Positions 27,566-35,782 of a stretch of DNA of 64,000 nt are shown here, piece after piece. The first letter of the stretch is position 1, and every line of letters begins with the position of its first letter. The position numbers and the translations under genes are program-made. The notes below the pieces were generated by a model. The model worked only from the letters and a program-made list of their open reading frames with translations. It ran no database searches and was not told where the DNA came from. Source of the DNA: an uncultured Prochlorococcus sp. (GTDB lineage Bacteria > Cyanobacteriota > Cyanobacteriia > PCC-6307 > Cyanobiaceae); NCBI GenBank assembly GCA_902525075.1, contig CABZFV010000002.1, forward strand, positions 1-64,000. Direction: 5' to 3'.

Positions 27566-27727
27566 ATGAGTGGTGACAATTTACATGGTAAGCAGCCTAT
27601 TAAATTTTATTCGGAAAAAATAACACTTACAAAAGTTGAATTATTAGAAAGACAGTTGAGTTTAGGCGAAAAAACTTCAGATTTAGATCAAAAGCATAAA
27701 GAATGGAGCAGAAAACTATCAGGTTGA
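27566..27727 (+). CDS. Small charged protein
   Basis: 53 residues from ATG. Hydrophilic helix (ITLTKVELLERQLSLGEKTS) and C-terminal HKEWSRKLSG. Unknown. Confidence 0.5.
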   Translation: MSGDNLHGKQPIKFYSEKITLTKVELLERQLSLGEKTSDLDQKHKEWSRKLSG

Positions 27728-27778
27728 TCATTTAATATGGTGAATTTTAATAACTTATTGATTTTTGTAATTGCCTTA

Positions 27779-28396
27779 TCAAGAAACTTTTCTGTAAATT
27801 ATTGAAAAATTATTTGCAGGCATACTAATAATATCCTCTTGAGAAAAACCATTTTTCTTACTCTCATCAGAAACTTCCTCAAGATTTTTAATACCCCATA
27901 GATCATTTCGCATTTTTAATGAATTATCGAAAAAATAATTACTTTCACTCGTATGCTTATTACAAATTTTAAATGGCCCATACAAAATCAAAAATTGCCC
28001 TTTGTCGAGTAATTTTCCTGACTCTCTAAAGAGTGCTACAGTACAAGACCACTGCGCTACATGAATCATATTTATAGAGACTATCCCTTGCAAAGAATTA
28101 GCTAATCTCAGTGGAATTTTCCAAGGAATTTTTTCTACATCAATCTCAAGAGGCTGGGGCATTTTCTTAGTTAGGTTTTCATACTCAATCCAAGAACTTA
28201 TACTTTTCCTATGAACTAACTCAGGGTCACTTGTTTGCCAAATTATTCCAGGAAAGCGTTTTTGAAAAACCACTCCATGTTCACCGCTGCCACTCCCGAT
28301 TTCTAATACTGAACCTTTTTTTATAATTCTGGATAGTACATCACCAATGCAGTCTCTATTTCTTTGAGTTGCCGAAAAAAAAAGTCTGTTATCCAA
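27779..28396 (-). CDS. DUF938 SAM-dependent methyltransferase
   Basis: 205 residues. DUF938 signature: FFSATQRNRDCIGDVLSRI at the start, motif I VLEIGSGSGEHGVVF, WQTSDPEL, and MIHVAQWSCTVALF. Length matches the family. Substrate unknown. Confidence 0.88.
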   Translation of the reverse strand: MDNRLFFSATQRNRDCIGDVLSRIIKKGSVLEIGSGSGEHGVVFQKRFPGIIWQTSDPELVHRKSISSWIEYENLTKKMPQPLEIDVEKIPWKIPLRLANSLQGIVSINMIHVAQWSCTVALFRESGKLLDKGQFLILYGPFKICNKHTSESNYFFDNSLKMRNDLWGIKNLEEVSDESKKNGFSQEDIISMPANNFSIIYRKVS

Positions 28397-28447
28397 AATA
28401 AAAAAAATTGGGTGCTTCAGTAAAAAGAATAATTCTAAAATCCTTGA

Positions 28448-28612
28448 TTATTTAACCTTTCTCAATTTAGGAGTCTTAAAAAACATTATTTTAAGGCTAA
28501 AGAATAATATTGAGATTGAAAGAGCAGGCAAAATATAAAGTATTAAATCAGAACTAATTTGAGAAGGAATCCTTCCAAAAATTAAATGCAGATAGTAGGT
28601 CGCGAATGACAT
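28448..28612 (-). CDS. Small single-span membrane protein
   Basis: 54 residues from ATG. Membrane span (LILYILPALSISILFFSL) and basic C-terminus (KTPKLRKVK). Unknown. Confidence 0.5.
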   Translation of the reverse strand: MSFATYYLHLIFGRIPSQISSDLILYILPALSISILFFSLKIMFFKTPKLRKVK

Positions 28613-28690
28613 AATCTCATAAATATCTAATTTATTAATAGCAATTATTTGAATACTAAAAACTACTTTTAGTCAAAAATCCAAAATTTC

Positions 28691-28728
28691 AAAAAAAGAG
28701 TCAGCCTGTATCCCTACTAGCTGACTCT
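28691..28728 (-). terminator. Minus-strand terminator with no gene in front of it
   Basis: A 9-bp perfect stem (AGAGTCAGC / GCTGACTCT) with a 14-nt loop; on the minus strand it is followed by seven T. No minus-strand gene lies between it and the hli gene that starts at 28971, so it should end a non-coding or antisense transcript from 28730-28970. Confidence 0.7.
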
Positions 28729-28970
28729 AGTAACATATTAATTAAAATTACTTACAAATGAGGATGCTCCTGTAAAAAAAAACAAGGCGAAAAGCGTATT
28801 TTTTTTTTTTAATTTAAGAAATCAGAACAAAAAAATAACAGATAAAGTATATTCCGACACATAAATGTAGCAGTTTTTAAATTTTACTGACAGAAAAATG
28901 GCCTAATCTCTAATTTACTTTACATTATTAAATAAATATGTTATATTTGTTTACAAATTACACAAAAAAA
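28729..28970. other. Non-coding spacer before hli
   Basis: No gene seen. Contains a 12-base T tract near 28799-28812, a small hairpin (AGGA-TGC-TCCT) near 28764-28774, and presumably the hli promoter. On the minus strand it is the likely source of the RNA ended at 28691-28728. Confidence 0.4.
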
Positions 28971-29078
28971 ATGACTCCAGAAGCAGAACGTTTTAACGGT
29001 TGGGCGGCAATGTTAGGTTTCGTTGCAGCAGTTGGCGCATACGTCACTACAGGTCAGATCATTCCAGGCTGGTTCTAA
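28971..29078 (+). CDS. hli: High light-inducible protein (short form)
   Basis: 35 residues, a minimal Hlip: ERFNGWAAMLGFVAAVGAYV then TTGQIIPGWF. One chlorophyll-binding helix of the ELIP/LHC type with the conserved E-x2-N-G-x2-AM-x-GF motif. Protects photosystems and binds chlorophyll under high light. Its stop shares one base with the next hli start (TAATG). Confidence 0.95.
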   Translation: MTPEAERFNGWAAMLGFVAAVGAYVTTGQIIPGWF

Positions 29079-29218
29079 TGAAAAATAACGCACCAAAAAT
29101 AGTAGAAAAAGAAAAAATCGTTGCTGAGAAGCTTAACGGAAGATTCGCAATGTTAGGTTTTGTTGCCCTTGTTGGAGCATATTTAACCACGGGTCAAATC
29201 ATCCCTGGTTTTATCTAA
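29078..29218 (+). CDS. hli: High light-inducible protein
   Basis: 46 residues. A charged N-terminus (KNNAPKIVEKEKIVA) precedes the Hlip helix EKLNGRFAMLGFVALVGAYL and TTGQIIPGFI. Start overlaps the stop of the first hli gene by one base, giving coupled translation. A terminator follows at 29242-29271. Confidence 0.95.
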   Translation: MKNNAPKIVEKEKIVAEKLNGRFAMLGFVALVGAYLTTGQIIPGFI

Positions 29219-29241
29219 ATAAATTTTTTATTCTCTTAATT

Positions 29242-29271
29242 GCCTAATTTACAATTAAATTAGGCTTTTTT
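29242..29271 (+). terminator. Terminator of the hli pair
   Basis: Perfect 9-bp stem GCCTAATTT / AAATTAGGC, 6-nt loop, followed by six T. Located 23 bp after the second hli stop. Confidence 0.9.
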
Positions 29272-29453
29272 ATTGTTTTTTTTTTGCTAATTTAATAATC
29301 TATATTAGCGAAAAAAAGTTTTAATCTGAGAGAGGAAAATGATAATATTTACTGACTTTATAGAATAAAATATCAATTTGATTATTCTTCTTCTTTAAAA
29401 TTAAATTTACTTGTTAGATAATGCTATCTTTATCGAAATAATTCTAGAATTTA

Positions 29454-29582
29454 ATGAGAGTTAAACTTGAACCGGATACAGCATTCATTGGCAAAAAGTT
29501 TGCTTATATATTTCTAGGAATAATATTTAGCCTAAATGCTATAACTCTTATTTGGTTTTTTCTTTTTTCAAATTTAAAATAA
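29454..29582 (+). CDS. Tiny single-span membrane protein
   Basis: 42 residues from ATG. Charged start (MRVKLEPDTAFIGKKF) then one span (IFLGIIFSLNAITLIWFFLF). Lies between hli genes; possibly part of the same stress response, by position only. Confidence 0.5.
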   Translation: MRVKLEPDTAFIGKKFAYIFLGIIFSLNAITLIWFFLFSNLK

Positions 29583-29652
29583 AAATCTAAATTTTTTCCA
29601 AAAAAAATAATATATTTTAAAAATTGAGTTTATAAAAACAGTTATTTGGGTA

Positions 29653-29859
29653 CTAAAAAATTCCAGGAATGATTTGTCCCGTTGTTACATAGGCACCTAA
29701 TAGTGCAACGAAACCAACCATAGCCCATCTACCGTTTACTTTTTCTGCATTTTGAGGATATCCATCGTAAGAAACAGTTTCATCAATATAAGGCCTAGTT
29801 TCTGATGGGAACATATTCTGTCTTCCACCTGATTCTGTAGTAACTCCTGATTTTGTCAT
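29653..29859 (-). CDS. hli: High light-inducible protein (long form)
   Basis: 68 residues. N-terminal 40 residues are hydrophilic (ending VSYDGYPQNAEKVNG), followed by the Hlip helix GRWAMVGFVALLGAYV and TTGQIIPGIF. Third hli of the cluster, opposite orientation. The shared TTGQIIPG end shows recent common ancestry of all three. Confidence 0.95.
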   Translation of the reverse strand: MTKSGVTTESGGRQNMFPSETRPYIDETVSYDGYPQNAEKVNGRWAMVGFVALLGAYVTTGQIIPGIF

Positions 29860-30065
29860 TAAAAAGATAATAATTGTTAACTAAATTAACACAAATATTA
29901 ACTTATGTAAACCAAACTCTCCAATGATTTCCCTTTGAGTATTTACGTTATGAGTCAATATGTGACAATACTGTTCAAAAAATTAATAAGCCGCATTTTA
30001 AAAACACTTTTTTAAGTATTAAATTCGCAATCAATTTTTAAAAATAAGCATTTATACTCACGGTA

Positions 30066-30184
30066 AGTAATTTTACTTAGTAGGATAAGAGAAGCATTTA
30101 GGAAGTGCTTAGCTGGTTAAGTCAGAAAATCTGAATTAACTAGGTCGTCATGAGCTTGCCGGTGGGATACTTGCAGGCTCTTTC
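30066..30184 (+). ncRNA. Candidate structured non-coding RNA
   Basis: A TATACT -10 box at 30053-30058 precedes about 120 nt with three consecutive stem-loops. They are AAGCATTT/AAGTGCTT near 30094-30112, a long stem near 30113-30142 (TGGTTAA-G-TCAGA / TCTGA-A-TTAACTA with an AAA loop) and a terminator GAGCTTGC/GCAGGCTC at 30152-30180 followed by TTT. No ORF crosses it. The G+C content is locally higher than in the flanks. Expected of a small regulatory RNA next to hli genes; identity unknown. Confidence 0.6.
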
Positions 30185-30315
30185 AATTTTAAAAGCAAGC
30201 AAATATACTGAGGATAGAGATAATTATTTGAACTATTTAATTAAATCTTTCTGATTATCTAATAATGTCAAAGATTTATTTATTTGCTAGATAGATAATA
30301 GACTAAACAAATTGT

Positions 30316-30417
30316 ATGTCTTTAGATTTTATTCTCATTCCATCTTGTATTTTGATAATCCTTTTTCTTTTAAATCGAGAAAATATGATCTACAGAAAAA
30401 ATCAAAAGGTTAAATAA
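30316..30417 (+). CDS. Tiny single-span membrane protein
   Basis: 33 residues from ATG. Span FILIPSCILIILFLLN then basic tail (RENMIYRKNQKVK). Unknown. Confidence 0.4.
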   Translation: MSLDFILIPSCILIILFLLNRENMIYRKNQKVK

Positions 30418-30846
30418 TATCTTTATTTTAAAAAAGCTTAGTACTTAAGATTTGAGATCATAAAACTTATTTTTTTTCCTGAAAATAATAGATTTCAAAA
30501 AAAGTACTCTATAAACTATATTTTGAAAAACTCAGAGAATTTAGTAAAGAAACTATACCAACTTTTTTTTTAAAATTAATTTGTCCCAATATAGTTTTGC
30601 ATTATTAATTTGATTTAGTTTTTGTTGACAGTGTATGCAATTGCATTCGTATATGAAAGTTTTATTTTTGATTCCTAACCCCTTTCTTTTTAAGAAACCA
30701 AATTTTTTGCTTTAGTGCAAGTAAAAAACTATTTTTTTAAATATTGGTACATTAAAATTTTCTTTTCATAGAAATTTTATTTTGATTCAAACATCATTCA
30801 TATTTTATAATGCTGGGAAAGACAGTACAAATTAAATAAATTTCTT
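30418..30846. other. Spacer with promoter upstream of the LptF/G-like gene
   Basis: No gene seen in 429 bp. A -35 TTGACA (30625-30630) and a weak -10 TATATG (30650-30655) flank a perfect 12-bp palindrome ATGCAATTGCAT (30635-30646) placed in the spacer, as an operator would be. Transcription would start near 30662 and reach the permease gene with a leader of about 185 nt. Confidence 0.4.
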
Positions 30847-32052
30847 TTGAAACTTGCAAATCAACAAGTAATTAAAAAAGCTTTCAAAAAAATCATTGCT
30901 CCCTGGTATTCAATACCTTTAATAGATAGATGGTTATTAGGTCAGATCATCCCTCCTATGATATTTGCAATTTCTGCATTTACCGTTATTTCATTATCTG
31001 TTGGGGTAATGTTCGATCTCATAAGAAAAATTGTTGAATTTGGTTTACCTCTATTCTTAGCTTTAAAAGTTCTTTTTTTTAGTTTGCCTAGCTTTTTAGT
31101 TTTGTCATTCCCAATGGCAGTTTTGCTTTCTACATTATTAGCCTATGGAAAATTATCAAGCAATTCAGAATTATTAGCTTTGAAATCTTTAGGGATAAAA
31201 ACTTCCAGAATTATTTCTCCAGCGATTGCTCTTTCAATATTTATGACGGGTTTAACTTTCTATTTCAATGATAATTTAGTCCCTGCAAGTAACAAGTTAG
31301 CAGAGGTAACATTAAGAGCAGGAATTGGTAGTTCATTTAGTAGTGAAACAGGTAAAGATAACATTATGTTTTCTAGATATGGCTCTCGAATAGATCCTTC
31401 GACTAATAGACCAACAAAACATAACAACTACCTAACCCATATATTCTACGCATCATGGTTTGAGAATAATGTTATGGAAGGAGTTACTGTTTTAGATTTT
31501 TCGAGGGAAGATATACAACAAATCTTAAAAGCGGAAAGTGCAACTTTTGATAAAAATAATTCTTCTTGGAATTTTATAAATGGAAGTATGGTAACTATTG
31601 ATAGAAATGGTCAAACTGGAAATATTCAATTTAAACGATACATATACCCATTTATAGAAGGACCATTGGAATTAGCACAAGTTCCTAAAGATGCTAATGA
31701 AATGACTTTAAAGCAGGCTATAAAAGCAGAAAAAATTTATAAAAAAACTGGAAACTTAAAGGAATTAAGAAGAATTAAAGTCCGCATTCAAGAAAAATTT
31801 ACTCTACCTTTTGCCTGTTTGGTATTTGGTTTAATAGGAAGCAGTTTGGGATCTAAATCTAATTTACGATCTTCAAAAAGTCAGGGATTTGGATTAAGCG
31901 TAATTCTTATATTAATTTATTATGTAATGTCATTTATATTTAGTTCATTTGGAGTGAAAGGCATTTTAAATCCTATTTTGGCTGCATGGTTGCCTGTCTT
32001 AATTTCTCTTGCAGGTGGAATTTATTTATTAAGAAAATCAAGTTCTTTTTAA
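30847..32052 (+). CDS. LptF/LptG family permease (YjgP/YjgQ)
   Basis: 401 residues from TTG. Six membrane helices: three N-terminal (PPMIFAISAFTVISLSVGVM, LPSFLVLSFPMAVLLSTLLA) and three C-terminal (FACLVFGLIGSSLGSKSN), with a central beta-jellyroll-like periplasmic domain. Inner-membrane part of the lipopolysaccharide export ABC system. LptF and LptG cannot be told apart here; cyanobacteria often carry a single one. The LptB ATPase is not in this window. Confidence 0.9.
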   Translation: MKLANQQVIKKAFKKIIAPWYSIPLIDRWLLGQIIPPMIFAISAFTVISLSVGVMFDLIRKIVEFGLPLFLALKVLFFSLPSFLVLSFPMAVLLSTLLAYGKLSSNSELLALKSLGIKTSRIISPAIALSIFMTGLTFYFNDNLVPASNKLAEVTLRAGIGSSFSSETGKDNIMFSRYGSRIDPSTNRPTKHNNYLTHIFYASWFENNVMEGVTVLDFSREDIQQILKAESATFDKNNSSWNFINGSMVTIDRNGQTGNIQFKRYIYPFIEGPLELAQVPKDANEMTLKQAIKAEKIYKKTGNLKELRRIKVRIQEKFTLPFACLVFGLIGSSLGSKSNLRSSKSQGFGLSVILILIYYVMSFIFSSFGVKGILNPILAAWLPVLISLAGGIYLLRKSSSF

Positions 32053-32122
32053 GACTTTAAAAAAGTTAATAAGAATAAAAGTAATCAGCAGAGTTTTTTT
32101 TAAGTATAAGATTATTTGATCT

Positions 32123-32707
32123 CTATATCCCATCTATTTTTTGGTAACCATACCAATCAGGATAATTGTTTTCTTCAATAAAATTATCATCTGGGATCAA
32201 TTCTATTTGCCAGTTACCTATCTTTTTTATTAGTTCACAATCATCACAACGTAATAACATTTCTAGAGAAGCAATATCATCTTTATGCTTCTTTCTACAG
32301 CCAATAAGCCATTTAGATTTAGCTATATTCTTTGCCTCTAATTTAGTTGAAGCTGTAACCAATCCAAACTCATGTTTTTCTTGCATAGAAGTGGGATTAT
32401 ATCCTCCAATATTGACAAACCATAAATGTTTTTTTCTGGCCTTATTTTTTACTAATTGCTTTTCATATATTTTGTCCTTTTCAAAATTTATCAAATTAAT
32501 CTTGTAGCCATCTATATATTGTATTTTTTTATAGCTATCAATATGCAAACCTTTTGGAGATCCAAACCAATCCTTTCTTAAAATATCGTATGTATCTTCA
32601 ATTTTGGATCCAACAACCCATCTAACATCATGTTGTTCAATATTAGCTTTTTTGGCTCTTCCCCCAAGCACTACTAAATAAAGAAAAATTTTTTCTAATT
32701 TTTTCAC
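32123..32707 (-). CDS. DUF1543 family protein
   Basis: 194 residues with two DUF1543 repeats. First repeat: YLVVLGGRAKKANIEQHDVR (family YLGG-x-NIE-x-HD) then WFGSPKGLHIDSY. Second repeat: LWFVNIGGYNPTSMQEKHEF. Function unknown. Confidence 0.85.
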   Translation of the reverse strand: MKKLEKIFLYLVVLGGRAKKANIEQHDVRWVVGSKIEDTYDILRKDWFGSPKGLHIDSYKKIQYIDGYKINLINFEKDKIYEKQLVKNKARKKHLWFVNIGGYNPTSMQEKHEFGLVTASTKLEAKNIAKSKWLIGCRKKHKDDIASLEMLLRCDDCELIKKIGNWQIELIPDDNFIEENNYPDWYGYQKIDGI

Positions 32708-32793
32708 TTTTATTTAATAAGGTTTATTACTTAAATTTAATTTAAATTTTCAAGAATTCAGTTTGAGATTATTTTTTCTAATTTTAGATTGAC

Positions 32794-32937
32794 TTAATTG
32801 AACCAACCTTTTTTGTTAGCTTTAACTTTTGGTGTGGTCTGAATATTAGGCTTTTCGTCAACTCTACCCTTAATAATCATTAAGGGAACTATTGCCCATA
32901 GACCTAAAAATAATATCCAGAATAGGTAAATGTTCAT
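32794..32937 (-). CDS. Small single-span membrane protein
   Basis: 47 residues from ATG. Span YLFWILFLGLWAIVPLMII, then a Lys-rich tail (QTTPKVKANKKGWFN). Unknown. Confidence 0.5.
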   Translation of the reverse strand: MNIYLFWILFLGLWAIVPLMIIKGRVDEKPNIQTTPKVKANKKGWFN

Positions 32938-33270
32938 ACTATTAAATATCAATAAATTTATAATAAAATTAATTAAATATGATTCGTGAGTTTCTTTTTA
33001 AAGTTCTAATTTAGATGTATAATCGAACATTATTAATTAAAGCTAAATAGAATATCTAGTAAATTTGATATAAATAATGATGGTAATTTCAAAAAATAAA
33101 AAATTATAAAATTTTTTCATGCAATTAAAATAATTGCACTCAACAAAACTACTACTTTGCTTTAGTATATTTGGAGTGTATTAATATAATGACACGTAAA
33201 AAATTTTTTCGTGAACATCTCAAATCAACCTTATCTTTATCTAAAATTTAACCAGTAATCCTTAAGTTAA
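32938..33270. other. Spacer with palindromes; one doubtful peptide
   Basis: Mostly AT-rich and featureless. Contains the inverted repeat TGCAATT/AATTGCA near 33120-33138 and a 20-codon frame at 33189-33251 (MTRKKFFREHLKSTLSLSKI) whose start overlaps an inverted repeat CACG...CGTG. I do not call that frame a gene with confidence. Confidence 0.3.
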
Positions 33271-33426
33271 TTGAAAAAATGTGATTTATGTCATAAGCCA
33301 GATAAAATTCATTACAGAGTTAAATCCATAATTCACATAAACTGGATTTTTTGTTGTAATGAATGTTGGGATGTAATTTCTAAACATTGTAATTATTCCT
33401 ACGGTGGCACAAGAAAGTCAAAATAA
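33271..33426 (+). CDS. Small zinc-ribbon-like protein
   Basis: 51 residues from TTG: KKCDLCHKPDKIHYRVKS, then WIFCCNECWDVISKHC. Two CxxC knuckles (CDLC and CNEC) about 20 residues apart make a zinc ribbon. The family of short Zn-ribbon proteins is common in cyanobacteria; partner unknown. Confidence 0.6.
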   Translation: MKKCDLCHKPDKIHYRVKSIIHINWIFCCNECWDVISKHCNYSYGGTRKSK

Positions 33427-33824
33427 TAAATTTTCCTGCAAACTAATGTGCAAAAAAAATCAAATTATTAGAAGCCTCGAAATCTATAAAATTACTATAA
33501 ATATGAACTTGACAATAAATGATGATTTATGAAATTTACCAACAAAAATAACTTTCTTTTTTTGAAGGATATATAGTTATGAACTAACTTAAAAGCAAAA
33601 AAGAATTTAAAAAAAATTTTTTAAACATTTATTTTAATCAAATTTATTATTTCATAAATATAAAAAGACAATTCATAAATTTCTATTAGTTACCTTAATA
33701 AGATTCAAATTAAATAAAAAGATTTCTATTAATTTAGCTAAACCTCTTTGAGAAAAATCTAAAAGTATTTCAAACTAATAAAGTATTTATCAAACGCATA
33801 AAAAATTTTTCTTATAATAAGTTT
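33427..33824. other. AT-rich spacer
   Basis: 398 bp with no convincing gene or RNA. A TATAAT box at about 33813 is near the start of the DoxX gene. Confidence 0.4.
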
Positions 33825-34205
33825 ATGAAAAATTCTTTTTTGAAACATAAAAGGTTCAAATTTTTTTTAGATTTTTTTTCAAGAGTATCAATTTCAGCAA
33901 TATTTATCTCGGCAATACCAGGCAAAATAAATGATTTTGAGAGAACAGTTGAATATATTTCTTCAAAAGGTATTCCAGAACCAATTTCATCTATTCTTCT
34001 GGTGGGAGCCATTATATGTCTTATCTTGGGTTCTGGATTTTTTATATTTGGGGAAAATCAAAAAATCGGTTCAGTCTTTTTATTACTATTTATTATTCCA
34101 ACAACAATAATTTTTCATTTATTCCCTTTTCATCAAAGAGCAGTATTTATGAATCTCGCGTTGATAGGTGGATTAATTATTACTGCAATAAGGGAACCAA
34201 AATAA
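33825..34205 (+). CDS. DoxX family membrane protein (short)
   Basis: 126 residues, four membrane helices. DoxX features: FSRVSISAIFISAIPGKIND, LLVGAIICLILGSGFFIFGE and FHLFPFHQRAVFMNLALIGG. Shorter than and clearly diverged from the DoxX protein at 7878-8429. Confidence 0.82.
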   Translation: MKNSFLKHKRFKFFLDFFSRVSISAIFISAIPGKINDFERTVEYISSKGIPEPISSILLVGAIICLILGSGFFIFGENQKIGSVFLLLFIIPTTIIFHLFPFHQRAVFMNLALIGGLIITAIREPK

Positions 34206-34237
34206 ATTACTTAATTAAAGAAACCTAAATATTTTTT

Positions 34238-34432
34238 TTATTTTTTCTCTCTTAATTCTGGGAAGCAATTTGCAATATGAATTAATTCATAAACCTCTTT
34301 GCTATCGTATTTTTTATTAGGAATTCCACTTCCCACCTCTATGCCTCTCTCTTTCATCTTCTTTATTATCAGTTCTTGTCTTTGCGTACTTGACAAAGAC
34401 TTAAATCTTTTAGTTCGTTCTTCTTTATTCAC
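34238..34432 (-). CDS. Small soluble protein
   Basis: 64 residues from ATG, basic N-terminal half (NKEERTKRFKSLSSTQRQEL) and C-terminal SKEVYELIHIANCFPELREK. Possibly a small nucleic-acid binding protein; no family recognised. Confidence 0.55.
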   Translation of the reverse strand: MNKEERTKRFKSLSSTQRQELIIKKMKERGIEVGSGIPNKKYDSKEVYELIHIANCFPELREKK

Positions 34433-34475
34433 TAGATTTAAATTTAGTTAAACTTTATTGTTAAGATTATATCGA

Positions 34476-34598
34476 TTAGCGATTCATTAAATAAGTAAGA
34501 AAGCCAGTAAATGTAAGTAATTTAAATCCAATAAAGAAAGGCAAATATTTTTTGACCTTTTTGCCAACCGGCATTAATTTGTTTAATGAATTGATCAT
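34476..34598 (-). CDS. Small amphipathic protein
   Basis: 40 residues from ATG. Basic segment (KLMPVGKKVKKYLP) followed by a short hydrophobic one (FFIGFKLLTFTGFLTYLM). Unknown. Confidence 0.4.
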   Translation of the reverse strand: MINSLNKLMPVGKKVKKYLPFFIGFKLLTFTGFLTYLMNR

Positions 34599-34693
34599 GA
34601 TTCACATTAAAATTATAATTTTAAATATCCTAACGAATTTTTTTTAAATTATCCCATTTGATTTGTACATTTTAAGTAGTAGATCTAAGATAG

Positions 34694-34714
34694 AAGGGTT
34701 ATATCCCTTTTTTT
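34694..34714 (+). promoter_or_regulatory. Hairpin plus T-tract immediately before a start codon
   Basis: AAGGG / CCCTT stem with a 6-nt loop followed by seven T that abut the ATG at 34715. A TAAGAT -10 lies at 34686-34691. Looks like an attenuator or a stem that shapes the translation start. Similar units stand at 37786 and 48900. Confidence 0.5.
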
Positions 34715-35101
34715 ATGAATGATAAAGAAACAATAATTTCATTATTAAATGAGTTTGCCAATCCAAAAAAAATGGCCTATTTTTTTCTTGACAATGCGAC
34801 TCCAGATTTTTTATTTATAAGACCGAGTGGTAATCCTATAGATGCAAAAGGGTTTGAACAAATGATTACTGATGAAATTGTTCAAGAAAAAGCAGAAATA
34901 ACTAAAATTCACCGATTCGAATTTTTAAGCGAAAATATAGTAATGTGCATTTTTACACTAGGTTCAAAATTTACTTATAAAGGAACACCTAATGATGACT
35001 TACCAACAGTTACGTCAATTTTTAAAAAAGTAAATAATGTTTGGAAAATTCACTGGATGCAAAGATCTACAGGAAATTCGGATTTATCTTTATGGGATTA
35101 G
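34715..35101 (+). CDS. NTF2-like (SnoaL/DUF4440-type) protein
   Basis: 128 residues. One NTF2-like alpha+beta barrel: FLFIRPSGNPIDAKGFEQM, EFLSENIVMCIFTLGSKFTY, TSIFKKVNNVWKIHWMQRST. Such proteins bind small ligands or act as simple enzymes; specificity unknown. Confidence 0.8.
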   Translation: MNDKETIISLLNEFANPKKMAYFFLDNATPDFLFIRPSGNPIDAKGFEQMITDEIVQEKAEITKIHRFEFLSENIVMCIFTLGSKFTYKGTPNDDLPTVTSIFKKVNNVWKIHWMQRSTGNSDLSLWD

Positions 35102-35181
35102 CAAAGTTAATAGCACTTTTAATGGTGCTACTACTTGTAGGAAGTTCTTTTGTTGGTTTAATTTTGTATTTTATAAAATAA
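35092..35181 (+). CDS. Tiny single-span membrane protein
   Basis: 29 residues. ATG lies within the last codons of the NTF2-like gene in another frame, so translation may be coupled. Almost entirely one helix (LIALLMVLLLVGSSFVGLIL). Plausible by analogy to other tiny membrane proteins here. Confidence 0.4.
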   Translation: MGLAKLIALLMVLLLVGSSFVGLILYFIK

Positions 35182-35257
35182 ATACATCAAATAAGAATAC
35201 CCAGTAACTATTTCTTTTTTTAGAAAAAATTGCTTCTTTTACTAAATAATTTGATTT

Positions 35258-35332
35258 TCAGGTAAAAATAAAAACTTTAGACAGACTTACGCCTATATCT
35301 AATGCTAATAAAGCGACTAGTAACTTACTCAT
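35258..35332 (-). CDS. Possible tiny peptide (downstream of an overlapping pair)
   Basis: 24 codons (MSKLLVALLALDIGVSLSKV) whose ATG overlaps the TGA of the upstream 18-codon frame (ATGA). A hydrophobic short helix. Weak on its own; the ATGA coupling gives slight support. Confidence 0.3.
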   Translation of the reverse strand: MSKLLVALLALDIGVSLSKVFIFT

Positions 35333-35385
35333 TTTTTAGAACTCTCAACTATTTTTTTGTAAAGTTCTTCAGAAATAGGTTGCAT
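35329..35385 (-). CDS. Possible tiny peptide (upstream of an overlapping pair)
   Basis: 18 codons (MQPISEELYKKIVESSKK), amphipathic helix, ending in ATGA with the next frame. Weak. Confidence 0.25.
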   Translation of the reverse strand: MQPISEELYKKIVESSKK

Positions 35386-35576
35386 AACCTTTAAAAAAGA
35401 TAATTACAAAATAGTTATTTTAAAATTAGTTTCTCGTTACTAAATATACGAATATATAAATTTTTAAATAGGTAAAAAATATCTCAACAATAAGTTTTTC
35501 TTATAACGAATTAATAATTACTTAATTCAAAAATTTCCAAAAATATTCTAACTTTTTTTAAAAAAAATTAGAAACC

Positions 35577-35678
35577 TTATTTCAAGTAAATAGATCCTCT
35601 ATAAGTAAGCTTAATAACCCTATCTTCTTGTTTTCTACAATATACGAATGACTTTCCATTGAAATACATGTTTACCAT
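35577..35678 (-). CDS. 33-residue protein with LTYRG motif
   Basis: ATG preceded by AGGAGCTGCATC. Sequence contains FNGKSFVYCRKQEDRVIKLT followed by YRGSIYL; the LTYRG-x2-Y core resembles the start of DUF4278 proteins. It has a consensus promoter 105 bp upstream and a structured leader, so expression appears deliberate and regulated. Confidence 0.55.
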   Translation of the reverse strand: MVNMYFNGKSFVYCRKQEDRVIKLTYRGSIYLK

Positions 35679-35776
35679 GATGCAGCTCCTAAATTTGCTC
35701 AAGTCCCCGTCCTATGGCTTGAGTCGTACTGCGGTCTATCAGATGGTAGATCGGACGATTTTGTAGTATTCACTAC
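35679..35776 (-). promoter_or_regulatory. Structured leader RNA (candidate cis-regulator)
   Basis: The 98-nt leader starts with a perfect hairpin (TTGTAGT-GAAT-ACTACAA). Two further complementary pairs then interleave: CGTCC/GGACG (35753-35757 with 35708-35712) and CTCAAG/CTTGAG (35718-35723 with 35698-35703). That order is pseudoknot-like, or the two pairs are mutually exclusive. On the + strand the same region also folds (GGTCTATC-AGAT-GGTAGATC), so a + strand RNA is an alternative. Confidence 0.5.
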
Positions 35777-35782
35777 AATCTA

